Shown here: one piece after another, positions 9,710 to 20,894 of the stretch
How positions within the stretch are numbered: the stretch's first letter is position 1
Layout: each line of letters opens with the position of its first letter
DNA from: Brachionus rotundiformis
Lineage: Eukaryota; Rotifera; Eurotatoria; Ploima; Brachionidae
Direction: 5' to 3'
DNA length: 64,000 bases
Assembly (NCBI GenBank): GCA_016802295.1
Contig: JAESIW010000065.1
Location: 1,250,825 to 1,314,824, forward strand
The notes under the pieces: model-generated
The model's input: the letters and a program-made list of their open reading frames with translations, nothing else
The model's database searches: none
Told to the model about the DNA's origin: nothing
Program-made: the position numbers and the translations under genes

Positions 9710-10744
9710 TTAAAAACACTTTAAATGAGTCTTGAATACATTGTAAAACGAAGTATTAAAATAAAAATGGAAAAAAAAACTCAATGCGTAGACCAAATAA
9801 TTAATTATATTAGATCCAAAATTGTAAATTGTGGTAAATGGATTAAACTGAATATCTTTGGCAGTATCAATGATCGATGAAATAGATCCAACTGATTGTA
9901 ATCCTCGACTTATAATAAATATTAGACTTAGAGTAAGGGCCATTCTGGTCAATTTTTTTTCTGGATCCTCCTTTTTGATCTTGATTGTCTCACTTTTTCC
10001 AGAAGTGTTATTATTGCTTGTATTTTTACTTGTATTTTCATTAGAATGGGGTTTTGAAGTTCCAGTTACCATTGAATATTTTTTGTTGATATATTTTCTG
10101 AATTGCATCAGCAACAAAATATTACTAATCACTAGAGTGACAAAGAAAAATGTATTACGAACCAAGACAATTGTGGTTAGATAGATTGGATACTCAACTG
10201 ATGAACCAAAATATGTTCTCACTAGTACATATTTGCTTTCTGGTAATGCTTTTATGTCACGCGAAAAAAGCAAAGGTATGAACAAGCAGACACTGATTAT
10301 CAAAATTACCAATGTTACCAATCTGTATGAAATAGTACTTTTGTTTTTATTTTTAAGGATCAAAATTCGATCAATTGTAATCACAATTTCACAAAAACCC
10401 GAAAAAGTATAAGAAACCGGTATCAAATAACCAACAAAGATGTATTGATGTATAACTTGAACCAGACTTTGATAAACTGCACATCGAACGCAACTTCCTA
10501 ATGGGATTAATGCTCCTATAAATAGTATATTATTTTCTGCTACAGTTTTTACTAGAAAATATTTGTAAATATTAGCTTGTCTACATAATTTAAAAAAAAT
10601 AATTATTGATATGATATTCAGCAAGAACCCAATTGAACATATAGGTGGTACAATGTAAACATATCCAATATTGCGAATGAATGTAAAAATGTTAATTCTT
10701 AAATTGTTTGCTTGATCGAATGTTAAATTCGTCTGATTATTCAT
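9710..10744 (-). CDS. rhodopsin-type GPCR, copy B of a tandem pair
   Basis: Intronless ORF of 344 aa, the paralogue of the copy at 7589..8632. TM1 and TM3-TM5 are identical in protein and DNA to copy A. TM2 (FKLCRQANIYKYFLVKTVAE), the third cytoplasmic loop (Asn/Thr/Ser-rich here, 4 codons longer), TM7 and the C-terminus are clearly diverged. The DRI motif and the TM3 cysteine region are kept, and TM7 has NYLVY. Function is unknown beyond a seven-helix receptor, probably of the peptide-receptor type. The distinct loop 3 and tail suggest different G-protein coupling or regulation, which is inference. Confidence 0.8.
   Translation of the reverse strand: MNNQTNLTFDQANNLRINIFTFIRNIGYVYIVPPICSIGFLLNIISIIIFFKLCRQANIYKYFLVKTVAENNILFIGALIPLGSCVRCAVYQSLVQVIHQYIFVGYLIPVSYTFSGFCEIVITIDRILILKNKNKSTISYRLVTLVILIISVCLFIPLLFSRDIKALPESKYVLVRTYFGSSVEYPIYLTTIVLVRNTFFFVTLVISNILLLMQFRKYINKKYSMVTGTSKPHSNENTSKNTSNNNTSGKSETIKIKKEDPEKKLTRMALTLSLIFIISRGLQSVGSISSIIDTAKDIQFNPFTTIYNFGSNIINYLVYALSFFFHFYFNTSFYNVFKTHLKCF
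9879..9962. repeat. identical tract 1, GPCR B
   Basis: Partner of 7779..7862, offset exactly 2100 bp. Confidence 0.95.
10086..10516. repeat. identical tract 2, GPCR B
   Basis: Partner of 7974..8404, offset 2112 bp because loop 3 is 12 bp longer in copy B. Confidence 0.95.
10602..10703. repeat. identical tract 3, GPCR B
   Basis: Partner of 8490..8591, offset 2112 bp. Confidence 0.95.
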
Positions 10745-11516
10745 GCTTTATAAATATCTAAATATATTTTCGTGTTTTTAATATTTTTTTTTTGATTTTT
10801 ATTTTAGTTTTAAGTGAAATTAATCAAGATTTTTATACATCTTTTTTCCTTAATAACATCTGCCTATTTAATTTGATAGTTTTTAATCACATCTCACCAA
10901 AGGCCTTATTTTTTTTAGTTATAATTTTATTTTTTAAGAGCCAATGTTTCCGTAATCATTTTTATTATTTAATAGTTATACCTAAAGTTATTTTTATTAC
11001 ACATGTTTTCTGGAATGTTTTAATTTTGTTTCCTTTTAGTTCTGATATCATGAAATTTATAAACAATAAAAAACACTTGTCTTATTGGCAAAACTAATCA
11101 AATTTCTTTGATTTAAATTTTCGCCCATATTTCCAATATCTTTAGAGTTTGATAAATTAAATTATCTACTTTCGTTTGTCTTAAATTCGACCTTTAAAAT
11201 TGCATTTCAAGTTAGGGTTTTTTCCTACACAATTCAAATGGTAAAACTTATAATTCATGTATATAATTGAATTATAAAACACTTTTCGCTGAAATATAAG
11301 AAATTAAAATATGATCAGCAAAATATTATTCAATAGTTAACACATAAATTTAATTAATTTTTGACTCTTATTTTTAGTTAAATACAATATTAAATTTAAA
11401 ATATTTATTAAATTTAGAATATTCATAAACATATATAAAATTAAATTGAATAAAAATTCACATTACAAAGTAATTCAAAAAAAAAAAACAATTGTCTATT
11501 TACAAAAATAGAGATC
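10745..11516. other. gene-free spacer upstream of GPCR B
   Basis: 0.77 kb between the start of GPCR B and the stop codon of Sidekick. It contains a hydrophobic open frame on the plus strand (10792-11097) that I regard as AT-driven noise. Confidence 0.5.
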
Positions 11517-14500
11517 TTAAAAGAATGAATAACCGCTAGCAACAGGTCGTCTCGATCCAGCTACATTACTCATTACTACTCTATCTCCACTCAAATTAAA
11601 ACTACTATTATCATTAGATAAATTTCCGTTTACAGTATTTCCTTCAGTTTTATTAATCTCATTTACTTTAATATTTGAGGTATAATTTTCATTTAAATTT
11701 TGACTTGTTCTTAATGCTTGGTTATTTTTAATTTCATTAGATGAAATTGCGGCCTTTATAACCGATGGTTGAATTCGAGGTATTGAATTTGAAATGGGAG
11801 GCTTTTTGGAAATATAAGGTGATTTAGAACTCATTTTAAGAGTATTCCCATTATTTTGAGTCATTGGTAATGGCGGTGGTGCTGGTGGCGGAGAAGAATC
11901 AACAATTAATGGGCCCTGATGGTAGTGGTACATGGGCTGGGACTGTTTCTTTTGCTCTTTCATTTCCAAAACTTGCTGATGATCAAAATACATGTTGGCA
12001 TTTCTATTTGATTGGTAGTTGGTACTATTTCTGCGCTCATCAAAATTATCTGGCTCTGTATTTAAAACTGATGAAGTCAAAAGAGCTGGTGGGGGTGGAG
12101 GCAAACTATTTGCGTTTGTTCTTTCAGCACCCTGGCGTCCAAATGTGGAATAGATTTGTCTTTTAGATGCGTAATTCGTAGACATTTGATTAAAATTTGA
12201 ATCATTTTCATTGTCTGAAGATGAGTAATTGAAATTAAGATTGGTAGTGGCTTGGCCATAATTGGTTGCCATATGTTGAAAATATAAATGTTGTTTGGAT
12301 TCTTCGCTCTCTTGATTCATTTCCATACCATCATTCGTATTCAATGGCATTAAATAATGATTATTTTTCAATGTTCCATTTTCATTAATCAAGAATGCTC
12401 CTACTTTCGAAGTTGTGTAATCATTTGGTTGTGCCATGTTATTAGGACCAAAATTCAATAAATTACCTAATATTCTTGGGTTATTCAGACTATTTATTTG
12501 CTGCTGCTTTATCATGGTACCAGTATTGGAATCTGTTGCATCTGATGAGTCGACTATGTTTACTCGACTCAAGGTCCCGTTTGGACTTACATAAGTTGCT
12601 GTTTTTAAAGTTCCATTATTGTTAGCTCTCTTTGATTTCCTTATCTCGTATAAAGTAACATGGTTGTTAGTACCGCGAGATAATGTATTCGTAGTATTTG
12701 TCAAAATAAGTTGTTGATTTGATCCAGCAAGATAAATACTGTTTAAGTTATCATTTGATGAATCAGCATCTTGATTCATCTTCATTAATTTTATGGTATT
12801 CATTTTTTGCTGCATTTGCTCTTTTTGTTGTTGTTTATGGACAAATTTTTTATTCTTGCCTCTCAGGAGCATTATTAATACCACAATAATGAGAATTGTC
12901 ACTGAACCAAGTGCAATTATGACCAAGAACCACCAATTTAAGTAAAAATTTGGATTAGAAAAATTAATGGATGCCATTGATTCACTCGTAGCTAATTTAT
13001 TAGTATGAACATAGTCCGAGGCAGGACTTGGTTCACTAATGCTTACTTTGTTAAAAGAGAATATTCTAAAAATGCATAGATTTTGATTTTTTATAGGCAA
13101 ATTTTCAAGTATTTTTTCATGTCTATTAATAACCAAAGTGGTAACATTTGAGTATGAGAAAAATTCAAAATTTGTCAAATTTTCAGAATGTGAACTGGGG
13201 TTTAAAAATTTAATCTCAACAACAAATAATTCGTAATCATTTGAATATGCTTTCCATTCAAGTATTGAATGAGTGCTGTTCAAACTAGAAAAAACTGGTT
13301 TGCTAGGTGCCAAAGGAGCCTCCTGAAATTCCTCATTTGATATTGATTTGTAAAGTTTTTTCAATTTAGGTCCAGTATAAACAATTTTTTCCAAATAAGG
13401 ACCCCAGCCTATTCGGGTTTTACATCTAACTTTAAATTTATAGAATATCGTAGGCTCAAGATTTGTTATATGGACTGTTTGGTTTGGTAAATTCGAGCTT
13501 ATTTCTTGCCGAACAATTTTAGTTGTCGAAGACTCTGTTGGCACATTTTCGTACCATAGTTCGTAAGAAAGAATTTGACCATTTGGCTCAGTTGGTTTAA
13601 AAAATGTCAAATTTAAAAATGTAAAACTGATATAGCTGAACAAAATCTTTGATGGTGTTGAAGGAATGGATTCAAATGTCTGGGCACGAATTGTATCATC
13701 CAACAAATTAATTTCTTTAAAGGGAAGAGTTGATTCTCCTGCCTGATTAATGATTTGAATCAAAATAGTGTAATTTTTATGTGGTTTAAGATTGTTCAGG
13801 AGAATTGAATTCAGCTCTGGTTCAACAGTAATTATATTTATAAAGTTGTCGTCCATCAGTGATTCTTGATTAGAGAAATATTCGGACAATTTTTTACTGT
13901 CCAAGAGTTCATTGTTAATGCATGAAATCTTGAAACCATACAAATTGCCATTGATGTACTCTTCAGTTGGTGTAGTCCAAGTAACGTTTATTTCTGTGCT
14001 GCTTAGTGCTTTGACTGATTTTATCATTGATTTGTCAAATAGGGGAAATCTATCCTCGATATAAATTAATTTTTTGCTCTTAAGACAACTTGGAGATTGA
14101 CCAATTGCGTTTATGGGGCATATTTCGATCTTTAAAATATTAAATTTTATTTAGCTGTAGCAAAAATGGAAATTATTTGAAGATATATTTGGAATTTTAT
14201 AAAATACTTTAGAATATCTATCAAAATAATCTAATTTTATATTTTATTTTTAGGCAATCACAGTCACAATTCTTCTGAATTAATATTAAAACTTGGTTTG
14301 TTAGTTTGCTAGTTAAATAGTATTGATATCTTAATTTGATATAATTTTTTTTCAATTTTTAATTAGTCTAGAATTTTGATAAAATATTCATCTTTTCTTG
14401 TTATCAAATTTTACTGAGTAAGTTTTGATATTTACTTATGCAACCGTAAATTTAAAAGAAAAAATAAACTTGCATAAACATTAACAATTTTCTCACTTAG

Positions 14501-17500
14501 ATGAAAAAAATCTTTTCTTTTTTATTATTAATTTAACTATTATATTATTTTTATACCCATTTGCGAGAAAACTAATTTTTATGGTGATGATAACTTTAAA
14601 ATATCTTATTTAAAAAAAAATAAAATAAAAGAATCTTACCTCATATTTTCCATACTTATTTAAATTTTGACTGGTAAGGATATACAAATGTTTTTTGACA
14701 TAAGAATTAACATTTGATTCAGATTCAAAATCGGTAAAATTTTGGCTAGTATTTTTATAATCAACCATTAATTCATTTATCATGATGCTATCTGGGTCTT
14801 CTTCCTGAACCAAACGATAAGCTATCTTAAATTTTAGCAATTTTAAATCTTTGTCCAATCTTTCCAACCATCGTAATTCAATTCGGTTTGCATCAATGAC
14901 CGATGCATTTAAATCAAATAGATTCAGCTCTGGCAAATCTGGTTTGGTAGTGACGGCCTCTGATTCTTCGCTAAAATCACTAGTTCCAATATCATTAGTC
15001 GAGGTTATTCTAAATTTGTATGAATAACCATTTGGTTTAATAATCAATCTACCAAGTTTATCTTGTCCTTTAATTTTTAACATAAAATTATTGTTTAGAT
15101 TAGCGTTTGAGTTTTTGTACAAATAAACTGTTCGCCAATCGCTAGAATTTTCAGCTATTTGAATTTGGAAAAATCGTATTGGACTATAGTTATCCGAGTT
15201 GGTGTTCCAGCTAATGGTCAACTCATTTGTCTTTATGGAAGATTTCTGAACAGTTGGTCTAGAAGGCCGGTCTGGTCTCAATCGGCTCAAGTTGTCAATG
15301 GTATAAACAATAGTTCTGACCGATTCGCCAAAACCCCATGAATTGTTGGCACATACTTCAAAAATATAGTATTCCATTTTAAGCAAGTTGTTCACTTCCA
15401 CATGATAAACTGATTGATTCTGGCTCAAATTTACATAAACATATTTCCATCTGTTTGACGAGCGCTTGAGGCTATAGCGAATTCTAAATGAATTTATCAA
15501 GCCATTTGGATATCTTGGAGATTTGAACTCTAATTTAACATTGGTTAAATTAACATAAGGAAAATTTAAATCAATTGGTCTTGATGGCAAATAATCTAGA
15601 GTCTTAATACTAACAGGTAAGCTAGATGGACCACATCCGGCTCTAGTGCATGCTGATATTTCAATTTTATAATTGGTAAAGCTCAATAGACCAGACAACA
15701 AGGTTTCATATTTTTTTCTATCTTCTCCAATTTCAGATATTCGATAGAAGAACTCTTTTTGTTTATAGTTTAATATAAAATTCAAATCATTGTCTGCATT
15801 TTCTTCTGATTCGTCATAGTCATAATAGCTGATAGGTGTTGCCAAATCATTAGATGGTGATTCAGTAGGTGTGTATTTAATTAAGTAGCCAGTTAAAATA
15901 CCATTCCAATAAATTTTGCTCAAAGCAGACCAATTTATCCGAATGGTGGTTGAATTAACTGTATACAAATTAACATTATAAGTGTAATTAGATGGCTTGC
16001 ATTGGCTGGTTCTATTCAAAATTAGAATTTTATCGCTGTCGGTTTTGGGTCCAAGGCCAACTGAATTCCAAGCTGAAATAGCCACTTTATAGCATTTGTA
16101 AGCACCTATGTTTTTTAATAAATGAGTAGTTTGTTTGTATTTATTAAACTTGATTTCGATTGAATCAGTTAAGTTGGTAAAACATTCAGTGACAAAAAGA
16201 ACGTATCCAAGAGGAATACCATTCCATTTACTAGTAGGAATAGGGCTCCATTTAATGAGAATGTCTAAATCTCCGGTTGAGTTTATAAACAAGTTTTCAA
16301 GCCTGGCAGAAAGATATTGAGGCGTGTAGGATGGTACGTCTGGTAAAGTTTGAAAAACTTCTGTCGATTGACTCGGTTTGCTGATACCTTTTACATTTTT
16401 GGCAAACATTCGAAGAGTATAATTTGTAAATGGTTTCAAATTGGAAACAGTTAATTTGGTTGCGTTTGGTGCATTCGACTTTTCATAGACCTTTGAGATA
16501 AATAATTTTAAAAATCAGATTTCTAATGAAAAAAAAATTTCTTTTTTAATTATTAAATTTTAATTATATCAACATAAAAATATATTTGAACTCTTTATTA
16601 AGCTTAACTTCAAATTATAGAAAAATTGTAAAATTCTCTTTAAAAAAAATTGGTTACCTGAACCCATTTTGATGAATATTTTGTATTAAAAACTTGAAGT
16701 GCCTCAACAATCCATTTATTAATAGAAGTTTTTCCATTAAATCCAGGTATAAATTCGAGCTCCACGTGAGTTTGACCAATAGATCGCAAAACTATAGCTT
16801 TTGGAGGTTCTGGCAACTCTGGTGGGACACCAGATTTTATTTGCAAGAGCTTTTGTATACCTTTACCTGCTTGAGTCTTTGCTCTCAAGCCTATTATGTA
16901 TTCAGTAGAGGATTTCAAATTTCGTATTGTAAAATTTAATTGAGAACTATCAACCATTATATTCTCAAATTTTGAACCATTAACTGCAGGTTTATATGAG
17001 ATAATATATGCCAAGATTCTTCCATTTGGCTGCAAGGGCGGTTTCCATTCAATATCCACACTTGTGTCATATACATTATTGAATAGTACATCACTAACTT
17101 CACCAGGTACATCTTCCAAAGTCTTAAGTTGTATTGGTTGAGTTAAAGGTCCATCACCAGAGCTGGTAAAGCAAAGTAAGCTTAGTGTGTACAAAGTAAA
17201 CTTTGACAAGTCACACATTTCATAGTAAAATGCTCCATTATTTCCTTTATGAGACTGATTTGTGAATATTAGACTTTCTTGACGAGAATCAGATTGATTT
17301 TGTTTGTAAAAAAGCAATTTATAGCCTTGAATTAGACCATTTACAAATTGAGCTGGCGGTTCATTCCAACTCATTTGAATACATGTTGAATTTAAAGAGT
17401 TTGCTTTAAAATTTAGTGGTGGACGTATTGGTATGCCTTCTTTGGTTCGAATTCGCAAAGGTGGGTGGGATTCACGACCATAGCCTTTTGAATTATAGGC

Positions 17501-20500
17501 ACTTATCTTTATTAAATAAGTTTCCCAGACAATTAAACCAGTAAGGTTGATTGTATTAACGTTTGGATCATCTACTTGAACATGCTTCCATGTAGAGTTA
17601 GGATAAGAAAGAGAATAGGCAATTTGATAACCTTTTAGCCTTCCATTCCAAGACGAAACCACTGGCATTTGCCATTGTAAATTTATTGACTTAGAATCAA
17701 TCGCATAAGCTTGAATATTTTGTGGTGGCTGACTGGGCGCTTCTTCTGGTATAGTTACTTTATTGCTTGCTCTACTCACCATTCCTTCACCAATACCATT
17801 CACTGCACTTACTCGAAATTTGTACGTATATGCTGGTCTCAAATCATAAATTAAAGACCAGTATACTTGTGGCTGATTGTTATAATAAAAATAAGGTGTC
17901 ACCAGAACATTATCTTTTATAACAAACCAATCTTCATTTTGCTCGTATTGGGCAAATGAATTATCAAATGAGCTTATCTTAGCGTGTATAATGTATTTTA
18001 AAATAGGACTATTGCCATCAAAAGATGATTGCCAAGTTAAGTTAACACTTCTTTTTTCCGCAAGATTAAGATCGGCATTTAAATTAAAAGGAGCATATGG
18101 CAACTCAACCACATTTAAATAAGCCGTTTTCTCATCTTGTCCTGCTTCAATATTATTTAACGAAGTAACAATACATTTGTAAGTTCCAATGTCTGTATTT
18201 TTTGCTTCGAGAATTTGTAGAGTACCATTTTTATAGAATCTTAAATTTGGATACTGAGAATCATACGAATCATATTCGTAAGGAGTTAAGTCAAGAACTT
18301 GATCATTAAATTTCCATTTTAGATCAATATCAATTTCATCTTCCTTTGATACTTTACATTTGAAAAGAGCACTCTGGCCTTTGGTTACTGATATGTTCAT
18401 AGGTGGTTCAATTATCTCAGTCTTTTTTTTAACTTGTAAATACATTGTAGCACTTATTTTACCAAGTATATTGCTTGCTTCACATTTGTACCATCCTTGA
18501 TGCTTACTATTAACATTTCTAATCGAAAGTTCACCATTGCTCTGGTCATCGGTCTCAATAAATTTAGGAAAATTTTCACTAAATGAGCCACTGTAAGGCT
18601 CATTTTGATTGCTAAAATAGTCAATTTTGCTCCAGGTTATCTTTGGCTTTGGTGATCCATCGACTTGTCCACATGACAAATCAATATTTGTGTCACTATA
18701 GACTGTTTGATTTTTGATATTTTCAGTAAATTTCGGAGCAAAACTAATAATTTTAATTAAAGTCGAAGCGCTGATGTGACCAGCATCATTGGATAAAAAA
18801 CACTGATAAATAGCTTGATCATTAATTGATATATCACTAATTACAAGCCGAGTTCCCAAATCCATTTGTTTAAAACTTTTTTAAATGATTTTTTTAAACT
18901 TATTCTTTATAAAGATTAATTATATATTACTTTTTTTGCTTATCAAAATCGATCGGTTCTGCATTTTTATACCAAGTTATATTTGCTGAAGGATTAGATA
19001 TGCCATCACATTTTAATTGAACTGTCTTGCCGTAATCAGTTTCAATCAAGCTTTCCGGTTGAGATTTGAAAGTTGGTTTAACTAAAAAAAATCAAAATAA
19101 ATCATTAAGTTTTTTGTTTATTTAATTATTTTTAAAAAAAGAAGGAAAAAAAATATTTTCTATTTGGCTTGAGTGAGAAGTCAAAATTCAAATTCAATTT
19201 GACAGTTTGGTAACATTTTTGAGCAAATTGTACCACAAAAACTAGAATTAATTTAATATTCTTTCATTGGTAATTTTTAAAGTTTTCGAATGTTTAAAGA
19301 TCAGAAATAGATAACCCTCTAAAATTGCTCTTAACATGACTTTTTTTTTAACTCATCATCATGGGCCTGAAAAGAAGACCTTAAGTCATTCTAGACAGCC
19401 TGGAAGTAATCCCAAACTAAATTATTTTAAATAAAATAAAATGTTAAAAAATTAGCTGAGCATTCATTAAAGAATTTTAGAATTTATCTATTTTTGATAA
19501 ACCTTTTTACATAAGCAAAGATAAACATCTTTAGCCATCTGTCAACCTGTGATTTTTCATTTAGAAGTTTTAAATAAGATTTTTTATACTTAACTAATTA
19601 TTTTTATTTTTTTAATTGATAAACAAACAACTTCTGTGATATTTAACTTCTTTTTGAATCTTTTATTATGTTTTTTTACATCGCCTATTAGGAGTTCAAT
19701 CAAATCAATAATAATAATTAAATTTAATTAAACAAAAATAATTTATTTACAAAAAGAGCTTGATTAAAATTTATATATTAGATTTTTAATTTTTTAAATA
19801 ATTAGTTGGTTAATTAAATAGAATTTTTAAATATAGAAAAGATGTATTAAACACTTACTGTAAACATCGAGTTTAGCTGATGCATTTATGGAAGTTGAAT
19901 CAGTTGGCTGATTCAGCATTACGTTGTATTTAGCCGAGCATGTGTAGACACCTGCATCTTGATCAGTGACAGATATAATCTCCAAAGATCTGGACGATAA
20001 ATGATACTTTGTCTTGATAAAGTCAATTAGTTGATAGTCCTTGTACCAATTTATTTCTATTTGGTCTAATGGATGCCTTCTTGAGTTCACTATACAATCA
20101 AATTTGACCAAATTATCATTTAATTTTGCGATTGTGTCTGTCGGCCTCACCACAAACTCCAAGTCAGTCGGGTCCTTGGACAGTTCGTTATTATTGAATG
20201 GACTATAACTACCATAACTATCCTCAAAAAACATGCTATCAGTGACATAGAGTCGGATCTCTCTGCTGCGTATCCTTGCGCCCGTATGAATACTGCTCAC
20301 CTCTACATAATAGGATTTTTCGTCAGCTTTATCACACCTGAGCACTACCAAGTCATAGTCTTTGGTTATGGCAAATTTGGCATTGGGTTCTATCAGAGCT
20401 CCTCCAGCGAACCACTCGATAGTCGGAGCTGGATAAGCGTCATATATCTTGGGCAATTTAATCACGGCAGCTCGTCCAGATTTCACTCTTATTTCTGTCG

Positions 20501-20894
20501 GATAGGCCACCCTAAGTTGATCCATAAAAGCCACTGTCAAATAGGCCTTATTTGACAGCACTGATCCCAGCCGATTCTCAGCTATGCACTGGTAATTGCC
20601 CACGTCTTTTGACCGATCGGCTTGACTGATCAAATACACACCTCCATTAGTCGTAGACTTGTTTGTCAATGGCTGGCCGTCTTTCAGCCATCTGTATTGG
20701 ACCGGTGGTGTACCACTAGCGGTGCACTGTAGAATGCCGCGTGTGCCACTGAACAGCGGTCCTACATCCACTGGTTGTGAGGTAAATATTGGCTGCTGTT
20801 CGATTATGCTCACAATTCGATTGATTAGGTAAAAAAATAAAGATAAATAAATATACATGATCGTAATTGATACACAAATGTCGGAAATTGGCAA
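11517..20894 (-). CDS. SDK: Sidekick homophilic cell-adhesion protein
   Basis: Five exons read on the minus strand, all in phase: 20894..19859, 19081..18931, 18875..16658, 16490..14640 and 14129..11517, giving about 2622 aa. There are six Ig domains: three in exon 1, Ig4 split over exon 2 and the start of exon 3, then Ig5 and Ig6. Thirteen fibronectin type III domains follow, then one TM helix (WFLVIIALGSVTILIIVVL) and a cytoplasmic tail. Six Ig plus thirteen FN3 is the exact Sidekick architecture. Exon 1 carries sidekick-like Ig sequence (YRWLKDG and YQCIAENRLGS). The C-terminus SGYSFF sits where vertebrate Sidekicks have the PDZ ligand GFSSFV. Role by family: homophilic adhesion at synapses and tricellular junctions. 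The tail is about 450 aa, roughly twice the vertebrate length, with proline runs (PPPPPALL, PPPAPPPLP). The start lies before a hydrophobic stretch that could be a signal peptide; an extra 5' exon is possible. Confidence 0.95.
14130..14639 (-). other. Sidekick intron 4 (510 bp)
   Basis: AT-rich, with donor GTAAGA and acceptor AAAG flanking a phase-0 junction in the FN3 region. Nothing else recognised. Confidence 0.7.
19082..19858 (-). other. Sidekick intron 1 (777 bp)
   Basis: Donor GTAAGT at 19858. It contains a less AT-biased stretch around 19290-19420, but no open frame or known element was recognised. Confidence 0.65.

Noticed and set aside
10792..11097. 101-codon hydrophobic open frame on the plus strand
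   Set aside because: Composition is almost only F, I, L, N, K and S as expected from AT-rich DNA; no family signal and no splice support.
11864..12166. Open frame opposite the Sidekick tail
   Set aside because: Antisense of the proline-rich tail; the Sidekick reading is strongly supported.
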